Source: a virus. Taken from it: a stretch of DNA of 22,985 nucleotides. Location: the IMG/VR virus record IMGVR_UViG_3300020172_002753, positions 1 to 22,985 of that record; one strand, written 5' to 3'. A program made the translations under genes and the position numbers. The notes under the pieces are model-generated. The model was not told the DNA's origin. It searched no databases and saw nothing but the letters and a program-made list of their open reading frames with translations. Of this stretch, positions 1 through 9,355 are shown piece by piece (position 1 is the stretch's first letter; every line of letters starts with the position of its first letter).

Positions 1-3000
1 GCTAAACTTGGTATAAATTATCATAATTTAACTTCAGAACAAGCTACAGAAATGCTTAAAAACAATCCTGTGCCATACAGGGGTGAACCTGCTTTCTTTT
101 ATAATGGAGCAGTATTTATTGTTGGAGATAATGTTAAACCTGGTATTCTTTTACATGAGTTTTCACATCCTTTACTTCAAGGTATAAGAAAATCCAATCC
201 TCAACTATTTAATAATTTATACAATCAATTATCTAAAACAGAAGAAGGTCTTGAAATCATAGCATATATAACAAAAGCATATCCAGAATTAGAAATAGAT
301 TCAGATTTATTTAAGGAAGAAGCATTAGCATTTGCTATGCAACTAAAATCTATGAATAAACTTGAAAATAAAATTGAAACAGAAGGGTTTGAGTCTTTTA
401 TGACCAAGTTATTAGCTTCAATAAAACAGTTATTACGTGAAATATTTGGGACTGGTGTAAACTTGAAAAACCTTAATGAATCAACATCTCTTGATGAATT
501 AGCTGAAATGCTACTTGATGACACTATGTTTGATTTTGGAGAAGTAAATCTAACAGAAGATGATTTGGTAATGTATATTAAAGATATTTTTACAGAAGCA
601 GATAAACTCACATCCAGTGTTAAAGCCAATGTTTTACAAGGAATGGTAAATGAAACTTATGCAAGTAATAAACAAACTGTAAATGAAATTAAAGAATTTA
701 AATCTGATAAAGTAACAAGAGAAATGTTAGAAAAAGCTTTAAAAAAGCAAAATACAACAAACTTATTACCTGGTGTAGATGAAATTCTTAAAGGATATCA
801 AAATATTAATAATTTATCTACAGTATTAGATGAAGATTTAGAAGATTTAGAAAAAACAAAACAAATGGCTGCGGCTTTAATTAATAGTATTGATAGGATA
901 AATACATCAAGTAATAATATAATTAAAGAAATAAACAATATAAATAAACAACCTGATTTAATTAGTAATAGAAATACAATTGCTTTATTAGGTCTTTATA
1001 AAAACACTTCTCTTTCTTGGTTAAATATAATTGGTCAAATTAATGAACTTTTAGATGAATCTGAAATAGATAAAAACAGTGAGTTTTATTCACTTATTAC
1101 TAGTATTGTTAATAATGCTACTGTAATTAATTCTAAAATTGCTCAAATTTATAAAAAAGGAAACATTCAAACTTTTATAGAAATTACTGGTTACATGAAT
1201 GAATTTGTAAATAATGAGTTAAAATCTAATTTAGGTATTGCTTTAAAGAAATCATTTTCTGAATCTGAGTTAGAAGCAGCAGTTGATGATTTATATAAAA
1301 AAGTTGTTAATCAAAAATTTACTCCTGAAGATGCTCAAGCTCTTTATGATAAAGGTGTTCCAGCAAATGTTCTTCAAGAATTTATTGACAAGTACAATAA
1401 ATATATAGTAAATGAAGATAGAATAAAAGATGCTCTTACTGGACATGCTAAAGATGTGAGTTGGTTTAATAGATGGTTAGAATCTTATAGTTCTAGTAAT
1501 GATATTATAGTAGGTCCTTTAGCTATGTTTATTCAAAACCAAAAAACTGAAGTAGAAACTAAAGTTTGGAGAATGTCTCAAGATTTTAGAGCTCAATTAG
1601 AAAAATTACTTCCACAAGTAAATTTTAGTAAACTAAATTCTACTCAAATAAGAGATATGGTTGCTGAAAAAGACCAGATATTTTATTTTAATAAAAAAAC
1701 TGGAAAATATGAATCTAAAGATGTTTATACTTTCTTAAATGAATTTGGAAATGGATGGAGATTTAAACTAGATGAATTAGAATTTTTATATGAAGAAGCT
1801 AAAAAAACTGATGATAAAGCTAACATTGCAAAAACTCTTAATGACTTAAGACAATTTAATGAAGATTATATGTGGCAAGAGTTTTCATTAGATTATTATG
1901 AAAAAGATGATCTCTTTAAAAACTCTGATATTGGAGTATTAGCATATGCAGCTAGAAGAAGTGCCTTGGAAAATTTTGTCAACTTACAAAACAGTTTGCA
2001 AAAAGAATATGAAAGATTTGAAAGACATAGTGAATTAAAAGAAGCTTTTAAAACTTATGAAAGATTGTATTCTTTACAAAATACAGATGGAACTCAAAAA
2101 GTTGATGATCCAGCAAAAGGTATTTATGATAAATCAATTGCTGAATTATTAATTAAACACAGACAAGAAACTAGTAAATTTTATGAATGGGTTCCAATTA
2201 TTAATTCTTTAGATTCAGCATATAATGAATTTGTATCTGAATTACTTACTAAAAATATTAAAAAAGATAGTAAAGAATATAATAAACTACTAAGAGATTG
2301 GCAAAAACAAAATATTAGAGTTGTTTATTCTCAAGAATATTATGATGAAAGAACTAAATTATTTGATAGATTAAATTCTATTCAATCTCAAATTAATGAA
2401 CAATTAAAAACAGATTACAATGTATCTGATGAATACAAAAAAATATTAGATTTATTGTACACATTTAAAGATGATTTTGGACAACCAGATCCTACACAAT
2501 TAGGAGAAGAAAGACTTAAAAAAATAAAAGATATACAACAAAATATAATTAATTTAAGACAAAAAATAGATAAATATACTGGTTTATCAAAAGAAGATGC
2601 AAATACACTTCATGAATTAATTATTAAATCAAGTGATGAAGAATTAACTGATGAAGAAGCTGAAGAATTAGATAGATTAATTACTGCTAAAAAAGATATT
2701 GATATTAATTTAGTTGAATCTTTGTCAGAAGTAATAGGTGAACTATCAGATATTTCTAGTAAGTATCCAACAGATTACTACATGGAAGCTTTAGAAACAC
2801 ATTTGTCAAAATATGATAACATTCCTGCTTTTACTGATGTTACAGTAGATAACTTTATTAATGGTAAATTATTTCAAGAATTACTTGATCCAGAAAGTGA
2901 TTTATATGAAAAAGAATTGTTTAATTGGTTTGATTTAAATCATGTTGAAATTAAAGTTTATGAAGATGGTGAATTAGTTACAAAATATCAGAGAACTGCA

Positions 3001-5457
3001 GCTAATTCTTATAGCAAACCAACTAACCCAAAACATTTTATTAATACTAAAATAAATGATAACCAAACTGGACAAGTTATTTCTATTATAGGTGTTCCTA
3101 ATATAAGACACTCAAGAAGAGAAGTTAAAAATGAATATAGAACAATACCAAGAGGTTCTAAAAGAACAGATTATGTTGGAAAATTTATTGATAATAAAGG
3201 AAACTTTTTACCAAGATCTTTTGACCCAAGTTCTAAAAATAGTGCAAAAAATAGTAAATATATTAGTGATAAATTTAAAAAAATAAAATCTAATCCTAAC
3301 TCTCCAGAGTATAAGTTATTAGAACTAATGAAAAATTATCATTTACAATTACAAGAAGGAGCTTCTACTTATGGTAAACTTTATTTAGATGTACCAAGAT
3401 ATGGTATTGAAAGAGGAGATTTCTATCAAGTTTTACAAAAAGGAGAATATGGAGAAAGATTTAAAGAAGTTAGAAGTAATGTACAAGAATGGTTAAAACA
3501 AACATTTGGTAAATCAGTACAAGATAATTTAGATCAATTTAATTACAATCCTGAAAACAATTTAGTAAATACAGATTTACAAGGGAATCAGATTTCCTAT
3601 ATCCCTGTAACAGGTATTTATAATTTAGATGTAAAAAATGTAGATGCTGATATATTTAATTCATTATTTAAATATGGTCTTTCAGTACAAACACAAAGTG
3701 CATTAATTAAAAGTTTACCATTAGTAAACTCAATTATGGAAACTTTAGAAGATCCTGCTAATCAACTTAAAAACTTAGACTCATTTTCAAAAAGTATTTA
3801 TAAATTAAGAAAAAAACAACAAAATCCAAATAAACCTAATTCTGTAAACAATAGAGCAAGTCAAGTAAGATCACTTATTGAAAGAGAGTATAATGGAAGA
3901 CAAGCAGTTGGTATTGAAGAAAACCATCCTGTTTTAAGTAAATGGTTAACGGCATTAACTAGTAGATCTAGTAGAGCTGCTTTAGCATTAAACATACCAT
4001 CAGATCTTAAAAATCAAGTATCTGGTTATATTCAAACTATTATTGAAGCCTCTGGAAACAGATTTATTTCTGGTAGAGATCTAGCTTTGTCTGCAACATG
4101 GACAACTAAAGCTATGTTAGAATGGACTACTAAAGGAATTTATGAAATAGGTCCTGGTGCAATTACAACACAATTAGTTCAAGTTTTTGATCCTAATTTT
4201 AAATCAACAGATGAAAATGGTACAACTATATACAGGTCTTTATATAAAGATTTAATAAATGGTGAATGGATGTATATGCACCGTAAGTTTGGTGAAATGG
4301 AAGTTGCTATGAGATTGTTTGGAGCATTTCTACATGCTGAAAAAATTGAACAAACTTATTCAGATGGTTCAAAAAGTTTAATAAATTATTCAGATGTTTG
4401 GGAAAAAAATGATTTAGGAATACTTAAGCTTAAAGAAGGTATTCATCCAGGTTGGGGTTATGAATCTGTATATCATACATATACTAAAGGTGAAAAATTA
4501 GAAGATATTGCAAAAAAATATAATGTAACAGTAGAAGAACTTAAAGCTAAAAATAGAGTTAACTCTGAAATTTTACTTAAAGATGGTCAAGAAATTGTTA
4601 TTTCTAAATCAGAATATTTTATGCAATTTAAAAATAAACTACAAGCTACATCAAGAGCACTATTTGGAGTTTATGATACATTTGGTCAACCAGAAGGTAA
4701 TAAGTTAATAATGTACCGTATGTTTTTCTTTATGAGAAAATGGTTTACACCAATGTTTGCTAATAGATTTGGAATGGATCTTTCTAAAGAAAATTTTGGA
4801 GGAGCTAGATATGATTGGGCAATGGGAAGAACTACAAAAGGTTTTTATGTAGAAGCATTTCAAGCTTTTTATAAAATAATTAAATCAAAAGGTGTAGACT
4901 ATCAATATCTTACTGATGAACAAAAAACATCACTTAAAAAAGTTAGTGCAGAAGGATTAATAATAATTGCATCTGCTTTATTAGCTTCTATGTTATTTGG
5001 ATTTGATGATGATGATCCAGAAAAATGGAAAAAACTAAAAGCTAAATCAGGAGCTTTATTTACTGATGAATTTAATACTTATGGTTTTATATCTAATCAT
5101 GCTTTGTTATTATTATTAGGTTTACAAGCTGAAACTGGTGCATTTGTACCATTACCTTCTATACACGGTTTCAATTTAGGTGCTGATGATTATGCAAAAA
5201 TGTTAACTTCAACTACAACAGCATTTGGAAATACATTGCTAACTTATATTGAAATCTTTGGGGATGTGTTAAATTTAATTACTTTTAATGATGAAGCTAT
5301 AAGATATAAAAAAGATGTAGGTCCTTATTGGTGGCAGAAAAAAGGAGAATTAAAAACTTATAAAAGAGTTTTTAATATGTTAGGTTTAACAGGTGGTATT
5401 GGAGATCCAGAAAAAGGAATACAAAACTTGAAAAAAGGTTCTACTAGAATTAGATAA
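1..5457 (+). CDS. Giant virion/cargo protein, 3' part, with zincin-like and LysM-like modules
   Basis: The frame is open from base 1, 17 codons before the first ATG at 52, so the gene is cut by the left edge and its true start lies outside. About 1818 residues are visible. Numbering from the ATG at 52, residues 35-39 read HEFSH, a zinc metalloprotease HExxH motif, with EEA at 89-91 as a plausible third ligand (gluzincin-like). A long Lys/Glu/Asn-rich, mostly helical region follows. Residues ~1474-1519 look like a LysM module (KGEKLEDIAKKYNVTVEEL...). Residues ~1634-1652 are hydrophobic, followed by an Asp run and a second hydrophobic patch near 1683-1692. Very large multi-domain proteins packaged in the capsid and probably injected are typical of crAss-like phages. 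I infer that role from size, position and strand. Proteolysis and peptidoglycan binding are possible activities, not shown. It ends at TAA, just before a bidirectional terminator. Confidence 0.72.
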   Translation, partial: AKLGINYHNLTSEQATEMLKNNPVPYRGEPAFFYNGAVFIVGDNVKPGILLHEFSHPLLQGIRKSNPQLFNNLYNQLSKTEEGLEIIAYITKAYPELEIDSDLFKEEALAFAMQLKSMNKLENKIETEGFESFMTKLLASIKQLLREIFGTGVNLKNLNESTSLDELAEMLLDDTMFDFGEVNLTEDDLVMYIKDIFTEADKLTSSVKANVLQGMVNETYASNKQTVNEIKEFKSDKVTREMLEKALKKQNTTNLLPGVDEILKGYQNINNLSTVLDEDLEDLEKTKQMAAALINSIDRINTSSNNIIKEINNINKQPDLISNRNTIALLGLYKNTSLSWLNIIGQINELLDESEIDKNSEFYSLITSIVNNATVINSKIAQIYKKGNIQTFIEITGYMNEFVNNELKSNLGIALKKSFSESELEAAVDDLYKKVVNQKFTPEDAQALYDKGVPANVLQEFIDKYNKYIVNEDRIKDALTGHAKDVSWFNRWLESYSSSNDIIVGPLAMFIQNQKTEVETKVWRMSQDFRAQLEKLLPQVNFSKLNSTQIRDMVAEKDQIFYFNKKTGKYESKDVYTFLNEFGNGWRFKLDELEFLYEEAKKTDDKANIAKTLNDLRQFNEDYMWQEFSLDYYEKDDLFKNSDIGVLAYAARRSALENFVNLQNSLQKEYERFERHSELKEAFKTYERLYSLQNTDGTQKVDDPAKGIYDKSIAELLIKHRQETSKFYEWVPIINSLDSAYNEFVSELLTKNIKKDSKEYNKLLRDWQKQNIRVVYSQEYYDERTKLFDRLNSIQSQINEQLKTDYNVSDEYKKILDLLYTFKDDFGQPDPTQLGEERLKKIKDIQQNIINLRQKIDKYTGLSKEDANTLHELIIKSSDEELTDEEAEELDRLITAKKDIDINLVESLSEVIGELSDISSKYPTDYYMEALETHLSKYDNIPAFTDVTVDNFINGKLFQELLDPESDLYEKELFNWFDLNHVEIKVYEDGELVTKYQRTAANSYSKPTNPKHFINTKINDNQTGQVISIIGVPNIRHSRREVKNEYRTIPRGSKRTDYVGKFIDNKGNFLPRSFDPSSKNSAKNSKYISDKFKKIKSNPNSPEYKLLELMKNYHLQLQEGASTYGKLYLDVPRYGIERGDFYQVLQKGEYGERFKEVRSNVQEWLKQTFGKSVQDNLDQFNYNPENNLVNTDLQGNQISYIPVTGIYNLDVKNVDADIFNSLFKYGLSVQTQSALIKSLPLVNSIMETLEDPANQLKNLDSFSKSIYKLRKKQQNPNKPNSVNNRASQVRSLIEREYNGRQAVGIEENHPVLSKWLTALTSRSSRAALALNIPSDLKNQVSGYIQTIIEASGNRFISGRDLALSATWTTKAMLEWTTKGIYEIGPGAITTQLVQVFDPNFKSTDENGTTIYRSLYKDLINGEWMYMHRKFGEMEVAMRLFGAFLHAEKIEQTYSDGSKSLINYSDVWEKNDLGILKLKEGIHPGWGYESVYHTYTKGEKLEDIAKKYNVTVEELKAKNRVNSEILLKDGQEIVISKSEYFMQFKNKLQATSRALFGVYDTFGQPEGNKLIMYRMFFFMRKWFTPMFANRFGMDLSKENFGGARYDWAMGRTTKGFYVEAFQAFYKIIKSKGVDYQYLTDEQKTSLKKVSAEGLIIIASALLASMLFGFDDDDPEKWKKLKAKSGALFTDEFNTYGFISNHALLLLLGLQAETGAFVPLPSIHGFNLGADDYAKMLTSTTTAFGNTLLTYIEIFGDVLNLITFNDEAIRYKKDVGPYWWQKKGELKTYKRVFNMLGLTGGIGDPEKGIQNLKKGSTRIR

Positions 5458-5476
5458 GATAAAAAAGAAAAAAAAA

Positions 5477-5498
5477 GGGAGAGCCCGAAAGCTCTCCC
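5477..5498. terminator. Bidirectional rho-independent terminator between converging blocks
   Basis: A perfect 8-bp stem (GGGAGAGC at 5477-5484 with GCTCTCCC at 5491-5498) closes a 6-base loop (CCGAAA). On the - strand it is followed by an almost pure T tract, the complement of 5461-5476, and it begins just beyond the stop of the MazG-like gene. On the + strand it follows the giant gene by 19 bases and runs into TAATTTTATTTA, a weaker T-rich tail. It is placed to stop both converging transcripts and is strongest for the - strand. Confidence 0.88.
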
Positions 5499-5503
5499 TA
5501 ATT

Positions 5504-5899
5504 TTATTTAATTAATTCATTATTAACAAACTGTTTCAAGTTTGGTTTAAAATAGTTAATTCCTTTAAGAATTTTACCATCTTCTCTCATGATTGCTTTA
5601 CCATCTTCTCCAACTTTACTCATGTTGCTGGAGTGAATCTCATCAAATACTTTTTCTATTATATCTTGCATACCATGTTTAAGTATAGTACCACATAAAA
5701 TATATAATTGATCACCAAGAGCATCTGCTATTTCTATTAAATCACTTTTATCACAAGCATCAAAATACTCATCATTTTCTTCAGCCATAAGCTTATGTCT
5801 TAATATCCACTCATGATGTTCTATTAATCTTGAATCTGTACCATTTTCTTGGTTGAAAGTTTCATGGAACTCTCTTACTTTATTTAATTGCTTTAACAT
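5504..5899 (-). CDS. MazG-like / PRA-PH family nucleotide pyrophosphohydrolase
   Basis: This 131-aa protein matches the all-alpha NTP pyrophosphohydrolase superfamily. The metal-binding pattern is visible as E40-E41-x-x-E44 followed by ExxD at 56-59 (EIADALGD), with D63 continuing the helix. The C-terminal part (IHSSNMSK, then MREDGKILKG and YFKP) is typical of the phosphoribosyl-ATP pyrophosphohydrolase-like proteins found in many phages. Members hydrolyse (d)NTPs or related nucleotides to monophosphates and pyrophosphate. In phages they may sanitise the nucleotide pool or lower alarmone levels; the substrate cannot be told from sequence. It is the last gene of the - strand block, 13 bases after the 61-aa gene, and ends at the bidirectional terminator. 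Family assignment is firm; the exact role is not. Confidence 0.85.
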   Translation of the reverse strand: MLKQLNKVREFHETFNQENGTDSRLIEHHEWILRHKLMAEENDEYFDACDKSDLIEIADALGDQLYILCGTILKHGMQDIIEKVFDEIHSSNMSKVGEDGKAIMREDGKILKGINYFKPNLKQFVNNELIK

Positions 5900-5912
5900 A
5901 ATTTAATTTTAT

Positions 5913-6098
5913 TTAACTTCCACAATTTAAACAACCTTCATCATCATCTTCTTCAGGATGTTTTTCAATCCTTGGATTGAGTTTTTTTTTTAATTCATAA
6001 ATTTTTTGTTGAAGTTCACCATCTTCAAAAATATTACCTGAAAGTAGATTTTTATATTGTTGAATTTCTTGTTGAATTTCTTGTTCTGTTTTTTCCAT
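5913..6098 (-). CDS. Small acidic coiled-coil protein with C-terminal CxxC
   Basis: I do not recognise this 61-aa protein. Residues 1-40 are charged and Gln-rich with heptad-like spacing (EIQQEIQQYKNLL, LQQKIYELKKKL), suggesting a short coiled coil or helical hairpin. Residues 49-54 form an acidic stretch, and the end reads GCLNCGS with Cys at 56 and 59, a possible metal or redox pair. An A/T-rich leader precedes the ATG at 6098. The gene starts 34 bases after the terminator hairpin that ends the DUF932-like gene and is probably co-transcribed with the MazG-like gene. The reading frame is compact and fits tightly between its neighbours, which supports it being real. Confidence 0.6.
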   Translation of the reverse strand: MEKTEQEIQQEIQQYKNLLSGNIFEDGELQQKIYELKKKLNPRIEKHPEEDDDEGCLNCGS

Positions 6099-6132
6099 AT
6101 TATTTTATTTTAGTTTATAACAAAGATAAAAA

Positions 6133-6154
6133 AAGAGGTAGTTTCCTACCTCTT
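6133..6154 (-). terminator. Rho-independent terminator after the DUF932-like gene
   Basis: A perfect 9-bp stem, AAGAGGTAG (6133-6141) with CTACCTCTT (6146-6154), encloses the loop TTTC. On the - strand it is followed by a T-rich run (complement of 6127-6132). It lies 21 bases beyond the stop at 6176 and only 34 bases before the next start codon at 6098. Confidence 0.85.
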
Positions 6155-6175
6155 AAAAAAATAAAAAATTAATTA

Positions 6176-7342
6176 TTAAAACAAATCAGGTATGCAATCA
6201 GAATCTTCTTCAGTTGAAGGACTAAAGTCTAATGAAAAATCTGGTTCTTCTTTAGCTTTCTCTTCATTTGGTATTCTTATTAAGATATCATCAAGTGATA
6301 ATCTTTCAATTTTTGGTTCTTCTATAGGAGTAACAAATTCATTGTGTGCTTCTATAGCTTCTAACAACGGAGCTTCAAATGTATTTCCTACAGGATCAGT
6401 ATACTGAATTAAATCATTTACATTATCTTCAACAGCAAACTCATCTTCAGTTTCAGGTTCTTCTATAGCAGCATATTTTATATCTTCATCAATTATATCA
6501 GCTTCAATATCAGCTTTTATATTATCTCTTTCAATTGCTAATTCAGATAACTCAGGTTCTTCTACTAAAGGTGTGCACACAACTATTTCTTCTTCAACAA
6601 TAGCTACTGAAGTTACAGGAACATATTTAGAAAACTTATAAATAGTATCTATAAAATAATGCAACACTCTTTGATCTTCCATCCAAGTTTTAGGATGTGA
6701 CTGTTGTAAAGCAATAGTAACATAATTATAAAAAGCCCACAAACTATCTGAGTTTGCAAAGTTTTTCATTGGTCTTTCAATATAGTTTTTTACAATATTT
6801 GCTTGTTCTGTTGTTAAAATACCATACTCTGCAAATAATATACCTAAAAGTTGAGCTTTTTTTCTGAGATCTAAACTTTTGTCAATCATCTCATTCCTAT
6901 CGGACAACAACTGATTGTAATACTGATGTGCATTTTTAATTTGCTCATCAATTGTATCTTTTGTCTCAGTATCTGCAGTACCCATATGTTTTCTAATCCA
7001 AACTCCCATATCACCAGATACCATTACAGTACTAGTAGTTTCAATATAAGCTCCAACAATACATTTAAATTTAACTTGTTTGTTGTAACTATTTGTCCAA
7101 GCAAACATCATAGATAATTCAGGATCATTGTTAAAATTTAACTTGTGAATACCTTGAGCTATTTGACCATCTGCTGTACATCTATATTCTTCATGTAACA
7201 TTCCAAACCCAGCAAGTGCTAAAGCTTGGCGAACATAATCAATCACAAATTGGTGACTGATTACTGTATATGTTGTTCCGTGTTGTGGTAACGGCACATT
7301 AATTAAATGTGCTTTGCTACATTCGCTAATTCTTTTTGGCAT
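6176..7342 (-). CDS. DUF932-like phage/plasmid protein with acidic tail ending in DLF
   Basis: This 388-aa protein resembles the DUF932 (phage/plasmid-like) family. The cues are a central TNSYNKQVKF segment (83-92) followed by a glycine-rich strand region and SGDMGVW (109-115), and a C-terminal-domain segment DSLWAFYNYVT (199-209) comparable to the LWxxYNxxT motif of that family. No enzymatic function is established for the family. Residues ~250-388 form a long Glu/Asp-rich, probably disordered tail that ends ...DSDCIPDLF. Acidic tails with a terminal aromatic residue occur in phage and bacterial ssDNA-binding proteins, so a replication-partner role is possible but is my inference. Its ATG shares one base with the polymerase stop (TAATG), so the two are probably translationally coupled. 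A terminator follows it. Confidence 0.6.
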   Translation of the reverse strand: MPKRISECSKAHLINVPLPQHGTTYTVISHQFVIDYVRQALALAGFGMLHEEYRCTADGQIAQGIHKLNFNNDPELSMMFAWTNSYNKQVKFKCIVGAYIETTSTVMVSGDMGVWIRKHMGTADTETKDTIDEQIKNAHQYYNQLLSDRNEMIDKSLDLRKKAQLLGILFAEYGILTTEQANIVKNYIERPMKNFANSDSLWAFYNYVTIALQQSHPKTWMEDQRVLHYFIDTIYKFSKYVPVTSVAIVEEEIVVCTPLVEEPELSELAIERDNIKADIEADIIDEDIKYAAIEEPETEDEFAVEDNVNDLIQYTDPVGNTFEAPLLEAIEAHNEFVTPIEEPKIERLSLDDILIRIPNEEKAKEEPDFSLDFSPSTEEDSDCIPDLF

Positions 7343-9279
7343 TATAATAAAATTAATTGTTTAGTAACTTGTTCAAGAGCATCAATCTCTTTACGGACCT
7401 TTTGAATATAATATTTTAAATTAATATTATATTCTTCAAAAGGTTTTTCTACATAATTTATAAATACAGTTTGCATCCATTGTCCTGCTTCAATTTGAAT
7501 TTCTCTATCATTAGAAAAATGTGTTTTAATAATTTTACTTCCTGAATTAGAAATATAATACCTAAGTGTATGTTGAAGTTCATTTTTAATATAATCACCT
7601 TCTTTAACACAATGTTCAACAAATTTCCAATCACCTTTGATTTTAACTCCACCACAATAATCAAATATATTTTTATTTGAGTTTATATAAGTTTCTGGAT
7701 CAATACCGTTAACAAAATAATTAAAAATAGTTTTAGCAACAATCAAGTTACTTTTATTTTTATGCAAATGAGAATATTTATGATTTTCTAAATCTTCCCA
7801 TTCAAATCTACCTTTACATTTAGCTTTACCATCTGTATAGACACTAATATAATTATTTACATCCCAAATATACATTGCTTTATAATCAGCAAATTCTAAT
7901 GTAAGTTTTGTATTAATTTCCCATTCTTTACAAATTTGTTCATATATTGGTAAATATTCTTTTTTAAATTTTAAAGTTGCACCATCTGTATTAGTTTGTA
8001 ATAATAAAGCATCAGGTATTTGAACTAATAGTTTTTCAATTAACATACTTAATAAAAGCTGACCATTAATTGTAGTCTGCATTGTATAAGAACTATCAAA
8101 TAACCATGAATATTCTGAGTTTGAATTACCATACGTAGCATTAGCAGCTTCTTTAAACCCTTCTATAATTGCAACATCTCTTTGATCTTTAGGTTTTAAT
8201 TTTTCATTAAGTCTAACATCTACAATATCATTTTTATAAACTTGAAAAAATTCTTTTCCTAAATGTGCAGGATACATTTCATTTACACAAGCAATACTAG
8301 GATATAGTGATGCTACATCAAGATCTTTTATTATAAACTCATCATCTGCTAAATATATACCTGGCTCAATACATTGATGAATACCACCCGCACCATAAAA
8401 AAACTCATTACCTTTAAATTTTAATTGGAATTTAAAATCATTTTTAGTATCCCAAATAATTTTATCATGTAATTTTTCTAAAAAGTTTTGAAAAGGAGCT
8501 GTATCAAATCTAATATATGGGAATAATATTTCAGAAATTTTAATACCATTTCTATATGTACCATTTTCTTTTACATTTTTTTTATTTTTACCTGTAGCAT
8601 CACAATATAATTTTAATAATAATTCACTACCTAACTTTGTATTAGAATAATTATAACAATTTAAATCATATTTGTTTTTAATTTTAATTCTTACATCAAT
8701 CAAAGGTTTTGATAAATGCATTATTTTTTTAGTAGACTCAACATCATTAATACAATATTTGACAATAATATCAACTTCTTCTTGAGTATTTACTTTTACA
8801 GTATGATGAATAGGCATATCTTGAAGTGTTAACCAATCCATACTAAATTGAGTCCACTTTAATGATGTTCTTTTATTAGCATTGTCCCAATGATTAATTT
8901 TAAATACATCAAGTTGTTGAATACTTAATTTCCACTCAGGATATTTAGAAAACTCATTATTTTTACTTTTTGTAATAGTTTCTTGTGCATTATCATATAA
9001 ATAAGTAACTAACTTATCAGTAGAACATTTTAAAAAGTAAGTTTTGTTTTCTAATATATATTGAATAATTTGAGAATCAAAACTTAACCCATTAAAACTA
9101 ACATGCCATTCTTTTAATTTTATATTATTTTTTAAAAATACAATTAGTTCTTTAATATCATTTCTATTAGTTTCAGGATGTATAATAAATATTTTAGTAT
9201 TATCTGTTTTAAAATCTTGGAATACTGCAACAAAAAGATTTTTCATTGTTTCTAAATCCATTACCCAATGTGTTCTCAT
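7342..9279 (-). CDS. Family B DNA polymerase with 3'-5' exonuclease domain
   Basis: The 645-aa protein carries all family B landmarks in order. Exo I is D8-x-E10, Exo II has N63 and D68 (NGLSFD), and Exo III is YCINDVEST with D179. The YxGG-type linker is YGAGG (295-299). Motif A is DVASLYPS with catalytic D321, motif B is KEAANATYG (376-384), and motif C is TNTDGA with D432. The basic KGR motif is at 489-491. In motif C the first Asp of the usual DTD is Asn, but the metal-binding Asp is kept, so activity is expected. Motifs A and B are only ~55 residues apart, leaving no room for the TPR2 insertion of phi29-like protein-primed enzymes, so RNA priming by the window's own primase is likely. 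It synthesises and proofreads phage DNA. Its stop overlaps the start of the DUF932-like gene. Confidence 0.95.
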   Translation of the reverse strand: MRTHWVMDLETMKNLFVAVFQDFKTDNTKIFIIHPETNRNDIKELIVFLKNNIKLKEWHVSFNGLSFDSQIIQYILENKTYFLKCSTDKLVTYLYDNAQETITKSKNNEFSKYPEWKLSIQQLDVFKINHWDNANKRTSLKWTQFSMDWLTLQDMPIHHTVKVNTQEEVDIIVKYCINDVESTKKIMHLSKPLIDVRIKIKNKYDLNCYNYSNTKLGSELLLKLYCDATGKNKKNVKENGTYRNGIKISEILFPYIRFDTAPFQNFLEKLHDKIIWDTKNDFKFQLKFKGNEFFYGAGGIHQCIEPGIYLADDEFIIKDLDVASLYPSIACVNEMYPAHLGKEFFQVYKNDIVDVRLNEKLKPKDQRDVAIIEGFKEAANATYGNSNSEYSWLFDSSYTMQTTINGQLLLSMLIEKLLVQIPDALLLQTNTDGATLKFKKEYLPIYEQICKEWEINTKLTLEFADYKAMYIWDVNNYISVYTDGKAKCKGRFEWEDLENHKYSHLHKNKSNLIVAKTIFNYFVNGIDPETYINSNKNIFDYCGGVKIKGDWKFVEHCVKEGDYIKNELQHTLRYYISNSGSKIIKTHFSNDREIQIEAGQWMQTVFINYVEKPFEEYNINLKYYIQKVRKEIDALEQVTKQLILL

Positions 9280-9320
9280 AATTCAATTCAGTTAAGCTGT
9301 TTCCCCGTTAAATTAAAAGA

Positions 9321-9348
9321 TACAGAGTATCACTAATGACACTCTGTA
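9321..9348 (-). terminator. Rho-independent terminator upstream of the polymerase gene
   Basis: An 8-bp stem, TACAGAGT (9321-9328) with ACTCTGTA (9341-9348), closes a 12-base loop. On the - strand it is followed by TCTTTTAATTT. It lies 7 bases after the stop of the 130-aa gene and 41 bases before the polymerase ATG. The long loop and interrupted T tract make it weaker than the other terminators here. Confidence 0.65.
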
Positions 9349-9355
9349 AAATTAT

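Noticed and set aside
225-629. 134-codon open frame on the - strand inside the giant gene
   Set aside because: It lies wholly antisense to a long, motif-bearing coding frame and its translation is Ser-rich and low complexity, typical of an antisense shadow.
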